Source of the DNA: Plumapathes pennacea
Taxonomy: Eukaryota > Cnidaria > Anthozoa > Antipatharia > Myriopathidae
Assembly (NCBI GenBank): GCA_964036295.1
Contig: OZ038462.1
Location: forward strand, 17,861,264-17,925,263
Reading direction: 5' to 3'
DNA length: 64,000 nt
In this document: positions 30,585 to 40,066 of the stretch, piece by piece
Position numbering within the stretch: position 1 is the first letter of the stretch
How the letters are laid out: the number at the start of each line of letters is the position of its first letter
The notes under the pieces: model-generated
What the model saw: the letters and a program-made list of their open reading frames with translations, nothing else
What the model was told of the DNA's origin: nothing
Databases searched by the model: none
Position numbers and translations under genes: made by a program

Positions 30585-30899
30585 ATGTTCATTTCATCCA
30601 GCTCTCTGAACGTGTTGGACGGTTCAACGAGTATGACTGTAAATGATGATAAAAGGGATGATGGTCACATCTTAGAACACTTGGAAGATCTTCATAATAA
30701 TCAAGATCTGTATAAAGTAGAGAAGCACTGCAAAGATTTTAATGCAAAATGGTCATCAAACGAAGACGAACTAGAAAGAGACATAGAGGAGATAACAAGA
30801 GCCATAGGCGAACTAACACTATGCGATCGTCCAGATTCTAAACAGTCACCACACGATGTCAAAGACGGAAACAAGGAAGAAAAGACAGTGGAGGAATGA
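30585..30899 (+). CDS. small acidic Polinton protein (104 aa)
   Basis: ATG 30585 chosen; upstream in-frame codons lie in the promoter repeat. Asp/Glu/Asn-rich with a predicted helix (SNEDELERDIEEITRAIGEL) and a charged tail. Function unknown. The stop overlaps the next gene's ATG (ATGA at 30896-30899). Confidence 0.5.
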   Translation: MFISSSSLNVLDGSTSMTVNDDKRDDGHILEHLEDLHNNQDLYKVEKHCKDFNAKWSSNEDELERDIEEITRAIGELTLCDRPDSKQSPHDVKDGNKEEKTVEE

Positions 30900-31057
30900 A
30901 GGGTGGCGCTGTCCGAAAATACAAAAGACGCAAAATTGACGATGTCGCCGAAGTTATGTCGATGTTCCTTAGCGGACCAAATCCTACATTTGGATCAATG
31001 GCTAAGCTTCTTGGCAAACAAGCGCTCAAAGGAATTGTTGACAATATAAAACATTAA
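30896..31057 (+). CDS. 53-residue basic/amphipathic Polinton peptide
   Basis: Small ORF overlapping the stop of the previous gene in an ATGA junction. The N-terminus is basic (VRKYKRRK). The C-terminal half is a likely amphipathic helix (SMAKLLGKQALKGIVDNIK). The composition recalls small DNA-binding or membrane-active virion peptides. It ends 15 bp before the right TIR, followed by an AT-rich 3' region. Confidence 0.45.
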   Translation: MKGGAVRKYKRRKIDDVAEVMSMFLSGPNPTFGSMAKLLGKQALKGIVDNIKH

Positions 31058-31072
31058 CATTTGCTACATGTA

Positions 31073-31467
31073 AAATTTCATAACACATATCTTTGTTCAT
31101 TAAAAATGTTTTTCAATATCACTTTGTTGTGCATTTTCATTTCAATTTCCCCACGGTACCCGTCCCATAAATACCCTGCATCTCAAATTGATCAATCAAT
31201 CATAACATGAAAGCGAGGCAATCTGTCCCAACTGGTTACCTAGAAACCACATGTTGACCTTAGAAACGCAAGATATTACGTATCGAACGCGCCAACCAAT
31301 TTGGCGCCAAAATTATCCCTAACTAAATTAATATTTAAATCTTTAAAATTTACCCATAATAATCTATGCATATCGATTACCTAGACACATCACCTTGAAT
31401 GCTAATGCCTATATTTACATAACATGAAAGCGAGGCATTTTGTCCGAATCGGTCAGACCAAACTACT
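31073..31467 (-). repeat. Polinton right terminal inverted repeat (~395 bp)
   Basis: Inverted counterpart of 10210-10605. It ends CCAAACTACT at 31467, followed by the TSD ATCGTT. It starts about 15 bp after the stop of the last plus-strand gene (31057). Confidence 0.95.
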
Positions 31468-32060
31468 ATCGTTGCACGTTGTTTACAAGTGGACGTTGTG
31501 AATTTGGCAAAATTAGCCGCGTTAGTTCTTTCGAACAATGAAAAGTACCAAACTAATTTTTATTTTCTAAATAAAAACAACACTTCTAGATATTACAACC
31601 GAATTGGTGTGCAAATCTGAGTTATACCGGACATAGAAATGATTTTTTGAAAAAGTGCTCTGAACTGAGATTTACGAGCACTGGAATTTGGGCTGTCTTT
31701 GCCCCGACACCAGATATTCAATATTTGACCCATAATTCTATTTATAGGCTCAAATTGCTCGTAGATGTCTTCTTAATCAATAGATGAAGACATTTATGTG
31801 TAGAGTTTCGTTGCGCGGTCGCGTGCAAAGGTTTTTGTGGTCCTCGAAATCCTTTCATTTTAGTGATTTCGAGGGGTATGGCGATTTTTCAAAAATTTCA
31901 CGAAATGAAACAAAATCCGGACAAACTAAATATACCAGGGTGATTGGCAAACCATAGGTTATTTATTGACAAAATAAAAAGAACCCCGAGTTTTGACCGA
32001 TGTGCCACTCCTCACCCGGTCAGAAAAAAAAGTCGCTCTTAAGAATAAAAATAAAAAGTA

Positions 32061-32453
32061 ATGAATATGTATCAGACAAACTTATTATTAAGGTTAAAAG
32101 CTAATGATAAAAACAGTAGAAATCAGGTTTTAAGTGTGGCAGCAAAAGTAAAACTCGCAAAACAAATCCGAGGAGCAAAATTCTTTGAGGTTGTTTCTTG
32201 TCCATACACAACTTCTCCTTTAATAATTCGTTGTGACCTAGTGGATGAGAGTTCGTTCTTCTCAAACATGAGTGAAGGAGAAAAAGTGTTAGAAAAGGTC
32301 AATAATACAGATAAATTCTTGATCGTTGAGAACAGCATACCATCCGTTAAAGTACCCATAAATAGCAAAAAAAGTCTAATAATAATAATCTTTGACAGTG
32401 GATCAATTTCAGAGGCATTCATTCAAATCGTTATTCATCATACAGAAAAATAA
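32061..32453 (+). CDS. cluster G gene 6, unknown (130 aa)
   Basis: First gene after the TTAA element. Its ATG (32061) overlaps by one base the TAA that would end gene 5 once the element is removed. Mixed composition with a hydrophobic beta-rich C-terminus (KKSLIIIIFDSGSISEAFIQIVI). No signal peptide and no recognised family. It sits 25 bp ahead of gene 7 in the same direction. Confidence 0.65.
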   Translation: MNMYQTNLLLRLKANDKNSRNQVLSVAAKVKLAKQIRGAKFFEVVSCPYTTSPLIIRCDLVDESSFFSNMSEGEKVLEKVNNTDKFLIVENSIPSVKVPINSKKSLIIIIFDSGSISEAFIQIVIHHTEK

Positions 32454-32478
32454 CTTAACTTAAAAGAATGTTAAATGA

Positions 32479-33233
32479 ATGTTAGCAAAAATGGCTGAAT
32501 TTATTCAAAAAGAAGGATTGTACCCTAAACTTCCGAGGGATTCCAACGATTTCAGGTTAAACGCTTGCTCAAAAATTCTCGAAAAAATGGAGAAAAACTT
32601 AGAGATTGATACAAATAAGAGAAACAAAAAATTAAAGAAACATTCTAGGCTAAGAACAATAAACACACTTTCAACGGTTGGCTCTACAGTTTTATCAGTG
32701 TCTGGAGCAGGTGTTTCGGGAACTGGTTTTGGTGTTGTTGTTGGTGCACCTCTTATCGGAGTAGGTGCACTCTTAGGAGTAACATCTCTCGTGGCTATCA
32801 GGCTTGACAAGGAAACAATTAAAAAATTAACAATTTATGAAAAATTAATATCTCTTGGGCAATCAAAAATTAGCTGCATTTATGAAATGGAAAGTAAAGC
32901 ACTTTCAGATGAAAAAAATTCTGTTGAAGAGTTTAAAAAAATTAACGACGAAAGAGATGAATATGATTTGAAAAGAAACGAGATTCTCAAGGTTCCAAAA
33001 AACGGAGGAACTTTAAAAAGGTCGCAAAGCGTAAAAGAATTAACAGAAGAAGTTTCGAAAGCCGTTCAAAAATTCATGACTTCTCGAGCGTTGACAAAAT
33101 AACGTTTGAAAATTTATTGGATAAACTAAGCGAGTTAAACATTGACTTGAGAATTGACATAAACATCAATAATCGAAACGTGGACCAAAGATTGGAACCA
33201 AGCGCTCCACCGGCATATGAAAATGTTATTTAA
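32479..33233 (+). CDS. cluster G gene 7, Gly-rich two-helix membrane protein with PPAY tail; frameshifted
   Basis: ATG 32479 (or 32491). A charged helical N-terminus to residue about 65 is followed by two Gly/Val-rich hydrophobic stretches (STVGSTVLSVSGAGVSGTGF and VVVGAPLIGVGALLGVTSLV). A long charged helical domain follows. The frame stops at 33102. The -1 frame, however, is open through that point from about 33050 to 33231, with protein-like sequence ending APPAYENV. PPxY is a known late-domain motif that recruits NEDD4-type ligases. A one-base indel near the A-run at about 33073 is the simplest explanation. No upstream ATG supports a separate gene. Confidence 0.6.
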
Positions 33234-33240
33234 GAGTTTT

Positions 33241-33264
33241 GTTTCGTATTTTAAAATACGAAAC
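33241..33264. terminator. 24-bp perfect palindrome between cluster G genes 7 and 8
   Basis: The two 12-bp halves (starting GTTTCGTATTTT) are perfect inverted copies. It lies 7 bp after the PPAY-frame stop (33231-33233) and before gene 8, as at the other gene ends of the cluster. Confidence 0.6.
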
Positions 33265-33291
33265 ATGAGAAAAAGACTATTTTTAAACCAA

Positions 33292-34962
33292 ATGAGTAGC
33301 TTATCACGTCTTAACAATGATGGATACATTGGCACGGGTTATACAGGTCAAACGAATCAAAATCCGTTTTTTCATCACAATGCTGCTGGCGATGGGCCTT
33401 TAAAAGTACCATCTCACTTGGACTTAGAAAAACAAGAAGAACTTATCAAAAAGGGGAAAGCAGCCATGGAAAAATTCAAAAGACATTTTCCAAATGCTAA
33501 AGAAAATAAATTTATCGCTGTTGATGAGGGTGATGGAGATGGAATTTTTTCAATAGAGTGGATAGACTTGGAAAATGGACCAGGAGCCACGAGAGTCATC
33601 TGGAAAGATGGGGATTTCTTAATTGATCCAGAATCGCTTTCATCAACGGCTAAAAGTGACCTTGGAAGAAGAGTATTATTTCCATTAACGTTATTATTAA
33701 CAACTGAAACTTATACTTTACATCCGACACCTTTCAATCAAAACGCTAAGAATGTCCCAACAGATTTAGAAATTTATGTCACGCCAGAAGAGTCCTTCGT
33801 ATCCAAAATGAAAGACGTCTTCTTAAATGAAACGCTAACGTTTACGACTTCTAAAGACGCTAAAAGATGGTTAGCGGGTCCAAACATAGAATTTTGGCCG
33901 CAACAACTAAGCTTCGCCGTTTGGTGTGCTACTTGTGGTTGCGGTATTGGCCTTGATGAAAATTATTCAAAAGTAGTTCAAAGTTTAATTGAATTTCACG
34001 TGTATTTCACAATGAGAAGGATTCTTTACGAGTTGGGTGTCGCTTTACCAAATACAAATGCTTTCGACGCGTTGAATAATCCTGTTGACAAAGGGAAACA
34101 TCAAGCTTTGTGCAAAGAGTTTGGAATTTCCGTTGATAGTGACCTTCGATGGACGCGAGGAACAAACGGAGGATTAGGAGATATTTACGCTTATGATCAC
34201 GCTCACGGTCATTATTCCAACACAAGAACGAGTGAATGGTTTTCTAATAAAGATGCCAAATGGCCAAATGGTGGACTACACTTTTCAGATGAGAGCGGTT
34301 CTTCTAATAAGGTAATTCAACGCATTCAAAACTATTTTCATCACGGAAAACAACATGAGTGGTTTGCCTTGAGAAAAGGTAAAGGAATCACAAAAGCAGG
34401 ACTTGGAAGACTTAATCGAAGTATCGAAGCTTTTGTTTATTGTGTTTTGGGAGCACAAGCAAATGTTAGAAATCCAATCGTTGGAGATGGAGAAGGAGTT
34501 CAAAAAGCGCAACAAGAAATGTTGATTTTATTTGAAAGCGCTGTCATTGAAGAAGACATTTCGAAAAGTATCTCAAGATATCAACTGGCTGTTCAAAACG
34601 CTAAAGTGAAGTTAGATTTCGCTATCACGCCGGGAACTTGGTTGCTTCCTTCCGAATTAGTCATTAATAATGAAAGGGTTGAAGGTTATAATAACAAATT
34701 ACAAAAGGCTACAGATGACATGAAATTTGGAGCGAATGATTCAGTCAATGAAAACAACAAAAAAGTTACACCTAAAAAAGATTCATCTCAAAGTAGCGTA
34801 AAAACAAATCATGTTGAACATGAAAAACAAAGCCAAAATGTGTCTATCAAAACTATAACCGCAACGAAATTAAATCCTTCAATTAGCTCAAAAATTCACG
34901 AGGATAAATTAGCTTCAATCGCTGTAGTTGTTGGAGGAGCTGTTTGGTGGTGGTTTCGTTAA
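33292..34962 (+). CDS. cluster G gene 8, large protein with C-terminal anchor (556 aa)
   Basis: Largest gene of the cluster. The N-terminus has NQNPFFHHN, echoing NPFHHHD in gene 5. Conserved-looking core motifs are RWLAGPNIEFWPQQL, FAVWCATCGCGIG, RGTNGGLGDIYAYDHAHGHY, GLGRLNRSIEAFVYCVLGAQ and ITPGTWLLP. The tail is polar and low-complexity. The last 20 residues form a hydrophobic anchor (VVVGGAVWWWFR). I recall similar uncharacterised ORFs recurring in cnidarian gene sets, but cannot verify this here and know no function. A virion surface or structural role is a guess. I chose ATG 33292; 33265 abuts the palindrome. Hairpins follow the stop. Confidence 0.75.
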   Translation: MSSLSRLNNDGYIGTGYTGQTNQNPFFHHNAAGDGPLKVPSHLDLEKQEELIKKGKAAMEKFKRHFPNAKENKFIAVDEGDGDGIFSIEWIDLENGPGATRVIWKDGDFLIDPESLSSTAKSDLGRRVLFPLTLLLTTETYTLHPTPFNQNAKNVPTDLEIYVTPEESFVSKMKDVFLNETLTFTTSKDAKRWLAGPNIEFWPQQLSFAVWCATCGCGIGLDENYSKVVQSLIEFHVYFTMRRILYELGVALPNTNAFDALNNPVDKGKHQALCKEFGISVDSDLRWTRGTNGGLGDIYAYDHAHGHYSNTRTSEWFSNKDAKWPNGGLHFSDESGSSNKVIQRIQNYFHHGKQHEWFALRKGKGITKAGLGRLNRSIEAFVYCVLGAQANVRNPIVGDGEGVQKAQQEMLILFESAVIEEDISKSISRYQLAVQNAKVKLDFAITPGTWLLPSELVINNERVEGYNNKLQKATDDMKFGANDSVNENNKKVTPKKDSSQSSVKTNHVEHEKQSQNVSIKTITATKLNPSISSKIHEDKLASIAVVVGGAVWWWFR

Positions 34963-34965
34963 CTA

Positions 34966-34992
34966 CTCACTCAAGTGAGACACGCGTGTCTC
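34966..34992. terminator. two overlapping hairpins after cluster G gene 8
   Basis: CTCACTCAAGTGAG (34966-34979) and the perfect palindrome GAGACACGCGTGTCTC (34977-34992) begin 4 bp after the stop of gene 8. They share three bases, so they could form alternative structures. Confidence 0.6.
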
Positions 34993-35151
34993 ATCACAAT
35001 GTAATTTTCACAAAAACAAAAAAAACTATTGAAATTCTCGTACCCTACACGTTGGGTGCCTAAAAATGAGTAAATCACGCCGGGCCAGCAGTCGGCAAAA
35101 ACACGCCACTTTGCGACTGCGGTTATCCAGCGGTTATCCCAAAAAATCAAG

Positions 35152-35856
35152 ATGGCGGCCAATAGATGTTTCTCAGTGGATGAAGTAATTGATCGTGTTG
35201 CTTTAGATGGTGTTAGTGATGCCGGCCCAGAATGTATACCTCCAAGTATCGAGGAAGTTATTAAGCTATCTGTGGATCAGTTTAATCCTTTGAGAGGATC
35301 CATTGACAACATGTGTCAATTTCGGAGAGATGCATCTTCATGCTTGGAGAACATTTATAAGAAGCATGAGCATGGCAAATCTGATGAAATGGAGAGAGCG
35401 CTTTTGTCAGTCATCAGTGTGGGATCAATAATAACCGGAGAAGTTATGTCATGGCTGAAAAGCTTGCGTAGGCGGATGGTACCTACTCCTAAAAGTCGAA
35501 ATCCTTGGTGTATTGAATTTACTCGGGACATGCCGAAGGATATATTCACTCACTTCCGAGAGGCAATTAGACGGGGAAGATCTCGCTTTGGAGTAACAGT
35601 TGGCGAGTCCACTGTTACATTTACCCACAAGAATCGGCTGATACGTGACTTTTCAAAGATGACTGGCCTTACACAGGAAGAATTAAAACAGAAATTTCGA
35701 AAAATTTACAAGGGCAATCGACTGGGTTGCAGAGCAGAGATTTTATTGAGCGAGGAGAAACCATTTGTCATTGCCTATGATGAAAGACATATGCGTGTGA
35801 ATTTGAAATGCAATTATGGATTTTGGAACCAGTTTGGGTATGGACACCACCCTTGA
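35152..35856 (+). CDS. transposon ORF 1, unknown (234 aa)
   Basis: ATG 35152 is 76 bp inside the left TIR, in an ATGGCGGCC context. Helical acidic N-terminus, then a middle basic region (WLKSLRRRMVPTPKSRNPW). The C-terminal half resembles a small DNA-binding fold (RSRFGVTVGESTVTFTHKN, MTGLTQEELKQKFRKIYKG). No zinc-finger pattern. Probably an accessory protein of this transposon. About 1 kb of non-coding sequence (35857-36847) separates it from the minus gene. Confidence 0.6.
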   Translation: MAANRCFSVDEVIDRVALDGVSDAGPECIPPSIEEVIKLSVDQFNPLRGSIDNMCQFRRDASSCLENIYKKHEHGKSDEMERALLSVISVGSIITGEVMSWLKSLRRRMVPTPKSRNPWCIEFTRDMPKDIFTHFREAIRRGRSRFGVTVGESTVTFTHKNRLIRDFSKMTGLTQEELKQKFRKIYKGNRLGCRAEILLSEEKPFVIAYDERHMRVNLKCNYGFWNQFGYGHHP

Positions 35857-36847
35857 AAGTCTTGAAACAATATTACAGACAGTCTTGTTAAACCAAGTGA
35901 GTTTTTATTATGTTGTGTTCTTCAAATGAAGAAAATAATTCCTCATGATAAATGTATCATAACTGAGGCTATACAAGTAGTTTAAAAGTGTTAATATTTG
36001 TAATAAGTCTGCAATATTAACTTGTTCTAAAACACATTGACAATATATGTTACATAGAGAGGCCTAACAGAAGTAAGGTGTCTCAGCAAGGGTGATGGAC
36101 CAGAATTTCTAACCAATCTCTGAACTAGGATGTCATGGGTTCAATTCCCATGGCTGGCAGTAGTAAGGACGGGTTTTCATCCAGAAGGAAACTCCAATGG
36201 TTTTTCCCTTCCGAACCCTTCTTATGGTATTCCACCACATGACCCCACCAGCTTCTAATTGAAACTCTTACCATGTTAACTGAAGGTAATTTTTTTGGTA
36301 AACCTGTAAAACTTTACTGTTCAAATAGCACACTTTTAGTGAGATTCTAGAATGTTTTTGACACCTTACTTCTGTCTACCTATAGTACTCTGTGTTCTGT
36401 ATTTAAATATTGTACAGTTATTATAGATTCATTATGTATATGAACATGCAATATTAAAAATCTAGTATTGACATGTAAAGAGGGGTGAATAGTTTTGTAT
36501 TAAATCTGCAGTCAAAGGCCCCAACATTAGCCTGCGAAAGTGATTACAGACCATTATAAAATCCAGGATCCATGCTCTAAGACAGGAAAAACCCAAAATC
36601 TGCACCAATATTTTAAATCTGCGAAACTATAAAAAAATCCAAAATCTGTGTACTGTTTGGGGATAAATAATATTTACACCAAACCAGAAATAATGTTTCC
36701 CCTCTGAACACTCTCATCGATGAGTGAGAGTAATTTATGACCACAAAAGTAGCATTTCTGATCCTCTGGATCAGCCTTCTCTAAACCACAATAGCAATAC
36801 CTATTATCATTTAGGGCTCTTGAAGGGATGTAAACCCCATTGCTGCT

Positions 36848-39387
36848 TCAGTGTGAGTTTGACTCATGGCCATGCTCAGGTAGCCAAACCAGCATGATAA
36901 ACTCGTGCCGGAAGATTTCCTGCCATCTGTGCTGGTAAGTGGTATTACCACTTAGCCTGTGAAGGGCAATATGCTTTGCTTCCCTCCCTTCCATTGTGAC
37001 AGTCATCAGGCCCTGCTGATATGTATCATATACATACCTAGCATGAACCGGAAGAACATGTCCCAAAGTCCAAATTGTAGGGTTTACAGAAGTGGGCAGG
37101 AATAAGGCATTTGCACGGTAGTAATCTTTGGCTAAAGATACAAGTTTAACTAAATCTGATTCCTGGACCTCAAATCTATTGAAAATAGAGCAACAGTCAC
37201 GAAGTTTCAATCCCACATAGGACAGAACCAGGACAGTTTGCTTCTGTTTCTGGCTGTCTTCTTCATGGCTCAAGTACTTTATGAGCCTCATGAAGTTGTG
37301 ACAAAACAATCTGGAGTCCTTACCCGTGAAACTGTACTGCAGATCCCCCTGCTTTCCCTGAGTTTCATCAAACCACTTCTTAACTTTCCTAGCAAGGCAT
37401 TTTGCTTTAACCTCATATTGAAGTGCAGAAACAACTCTTGCAAAACAGGTATCCCTTGGGATATCTTCAAATGTCTTGCATGCTGGAGGAAGCTTAGTTT
37501 TCCCAACTGCTTCCTTTAGTAGGGACTTGAAAAAATATTGCCATGCATTATTTTTCAAATGTAGGGGTTCTACATGTCCTTTATCGATTAGTTTCCCAAC
37601 AAGAGGAACAAATTCCTGGCGACTCTTACTCCTAGCAATAAATTCTGTAACCTTAGACCTTTTGCATTTGTCTGAAATAGGTTTTGCTTTGGTACTTAAA
37701 GAGGCTTTAAATTTGTCTACATCTAAAGCTACTTTAATTCTATGATCAAACGACCAAGGCCTCCACTTACATGTACTATCATAGCCAAAGGAACCCTGCA
37801 AGTCAGTGCAATCCCTTTCACTTACATTTGCAAAGGTAGAAAAGTAGGTTGCAGCATTGCTCAACTCTCCACCAAGCATTGCCAACATTTTCATGTCATT
37901 TGGTAATTCTTGAAATTGAAATGTAACATGTATACCATCAATTTCAATGACTTTGCCCTCTAAATCTGCCATCTGCCTACACACTGCCTGGACGTACTTC
38001 TTAACTACAAGGGAGGTTTCCTCAACATTGCCACCAAAAACTAAAAAATTGTCACTACTGGAGGCCACTCGCCTCCCAGCATTGAGGAAGCTAACCAGGA
38101 AAGAGCATGCAGTGTCATTTTTGCCAAAAGGGCAGCCATCCCCCCCAAAGGCAACAAGAAATGTTCCCTCTGTCTTCCCAAACCACTTTAAGGTATCCTT
38201 ACGGCTTTTGACTCTAATGTAAAAAGAAGCTAACCTAGGTAAATACTCTCGTAGGTCCCGGAAGCACCCACTTACATTTTCCTCCTCAATGTATTGACCA
38301 AAATGATCTTCAATACATAGCACTGTTCCAACAGGAATCTTTTTGATCTCCTGTGAGAGCACATTATAAGAAACCAACTTAGGTATGGGGCAATTTGGCA
38401 TGAATTTAATTGCAATTTTACTTGAACCCTGCTTCTTATTACTTAGCTTCATTGTTGATGCAGTCCGCACAGCTTGATATTTTCGTTTACCCTTGACCCC
38501 TGCAGTGTAATATGTGGCAATACTTCTCAACACATTGTCATGTGAATTTTCAAAAGCCACCCTTTCCTGATTCTGCTTTTTCTTAAGGATGTAATCTGTT
38601 AGCTTCTTGTTAGACAAAACATAATCTCCAAGAATATCTGTTTTACATTTCTTACTTAGGGTGTCAAAAAGCCCATCAATAGCAGGCCTTTTATTAGACT
38701 TAGTTGCACCATGGATAGCTGAAGCTGCATTGAACGTCTCATGTCGTCTCCTAGTTAATGTCCTTTCTGAACTTCCTTCTGCAGCAGTAGAAGTTGGGGG
38801 TCTTGCCTGCCTCTTAGCCTAGGATAATTATAAGAAGTGTCAATTACACATTAGTGATTCCAGCAGTGCCTGGCCACTACATTGAAGGATTACAATATTA
38901 CCAACAGGAAATGTCAACTATAATGTCAATACGTACTTTAGGTTGGCTTCTGAGTACTTGGAGATCTTCACATAATATTTTGGAGGCCTCTTTTGTGTCA
39001 ATAATCTGAAATAAGTTAGGGATTCATATAAGGCTTAGTATGTAAAATAACTTCATAAATTACAGTTTTGAACAAGATTTACGCACTTTTATATCCTTAT
39101 AAATGTTCTCCACCCTGAAGTCTGGCACATTTCTATTGTTGTGTCGCCTAGTTATGATTATTTAATACCGGAAGAATACAGCACTTGCAGTAAAGCATGA
39201 TCAGAAATTAATTAAATATTATTATAAATCGTATCATGCGGTTCACCTTCTTCTTCAGTTTCCAAATCTTCTTCTGCTCAACTTGAAGTTCATGTTTCTC
39301 CTTAGCCTTTTGAATCTCAGCTTCTGTCTTAGCTTTCATATAAATCCCAACTGGGAAGCGGTTGTACGTTTTCTTTTTATTTGGCAT
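36848..39387 (-). CDS. spliced transposase-like gene of the CACTA-like element (~726 aa)
   Basis: Exons on the minus strand, all phase 0: 39387-39247 (ATG, 47 codons, Lys-rich, donor GTGAAC), 39005-38937 (23 codons, donor GTACGT) and 38818-36848 (acceptor TCCTAG). The last exon holds a conserved core: DGIHVTFQFQELPNDMKMLA, MLGGELSNAATYFSTFANVS, KRSKVTEFIARSKSRQEFVP, GHVEPLHLKNNAW and the C-terminal MEGREAKHIALHRLSGN, FRHEFIMLVWL. I recall this family as transposon-linked in corals and sponges; the catalytic triad is not identified, though GHVEPLH and EIDGIH contain candidate acids. The gene is intact, so the element may be recent. Confidence 0.65.
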
Positions 39388-39918
39388 CGTGCTTGCTGCT
39401 GCATGTCTTACCGTGGCACCTAAAAATATGGATATAAGAGCATCATATCAGTTGCATTTTCCATCTCAAAGAGCACAATATTCCGAAAATGAAAAACATA
39501 CGATTCTTACCGGGGAATCACAGCATACGACAGTCATCGCCTCGGTCCAGAAGACCTCAGGGTAAAAAAGTTTATTGAAGCCGACGTTAGGTCATTTCCG
39601 ACTCTTCCCAAGACGACGCCATTTTCCAGAGAAACGGTTCGACCACCAGGAGACACAGTTTAACCTTTCTAGTGCATGTTTGGTATCAAAATTTAGCTTG
39701 TAAAACGCACTACTTGAATATTTAAGCTTCGACTTTTCCCGCTCTATCCCACAAGCGCTAGCGATCATTATTTATAGGCTCTTAAATTAGTTACCAGTCT
39801 CCTAATAAAAAACACGGATACGGACGCCATTTTATTTCCCCATTGTTTGGCCGGAAATCGGAGGCTCCTGGCCCGGCGTGAATTACTTTTTCAAAATTGA
39901 CATTCTCTAAATTTCGCG

Positions 39919-40066
39919 GTGTCCGACGCGTCGGACACTTGATGATTCTCAAGTTTCTAATACTTTAAATTCCATATGCCCGATACATAGGGCATTTAAT
40001 AATTCTCAAGTTTTTCTAAAATCACGTATCACTATAATTTAATTCATAACAAAGTGGTTATGAATT
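39919..40066. terminator. series of three hairpins in the convergent region of cluster G
   Basis: GTGTCCGACGCGTCGGACAC (39919-39938, perfect), ATGCCC/GGGCAT with an 8-nt loop (39976-39995), and AATTCATAAC/GTTATGAATT with a 6-nt loop (40041-40066). The first two are each followed by ATTCTCAAGTTT. Stem sequences differ, but pairing is kept. They lie between the 3' ends of rightward gene 8 and the leftward small ORF. Confidence 0.65.

Larger units (their letters stand above)
10210..31467 (+). mobile_element. Polinton/Maverick, complete with TIRs and 6-bp TSD
   Basis: A 21,258-bp element starts AGTAGTTTGGTCTGACC and ends with its inverted copy. It is bounded by the perfect 6-bp direct repeat ATCGTT (10204-10209 and 31468-31473). 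Related copies at about 2226 and 47740 show the uninterrupted target. It encodes the Polinton hallmark set: protein-primed polB, retroviral-type integrase, adenain-like protease, packaging ATPase, and major and minor capsid proteins. It also carries spliced accessory genes. Three gene-breaking changes (20469, about 21300, 22249) suggest it cannot move or form particles by itself. Confidence 0.96.
5971..32038 (+). mobile_element. TTAA-targeting DNA element, complete copy (split by a Polinton)
   Basis: Flanked by TTAA at 5967-5970 and 32039-32042. Both ends begin GAGCGA reading inward, and the first 1.1 kb of each end are diverged inverted repeats (5971 to about 7085, against 32038 leftward to about 9680 with the Polinton skipped). 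Without the Polinton and its TSD the element is about 4.8 kb. It carries a 0.75-kb secondary insertion (7384-8139). No transposase is visible. TTAA target duplication is known for the piggyBac and Kolobok superfamilies; I cannot assign it to either. The TTAA interrupts cluster G gene 5 in frame. Confidence 0.8.
35076..39880 (+). mobile_element. CACTA-like two-gene DNA transposon (4.8 kb)
   Basis: Ends are inverted: CACGCCGGGCCAGCAG at 35076 and the inverse of CACGCCGGGCCAGGAG at 39880, flanked by AAT (35073-35075 and 39881-39883). A CAC start and a 3-bp TSD are the hallmark of the CACTA/EnSpm class. The proteins are not obviously EnSpm transposases, so the class is provisional. It carries one plus-strand ORF and one spliced minus-strand gene, converging. 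It sits in the intergenic region of cluster G. Confidence 0.75.

Noticed and set aside
33050..33102. Programmed -1 frameshift in gene 7
   Set aside because: No canonical slippery heptamer in frame and no obvious pseudoknot; an indel at an A-run is simpler.
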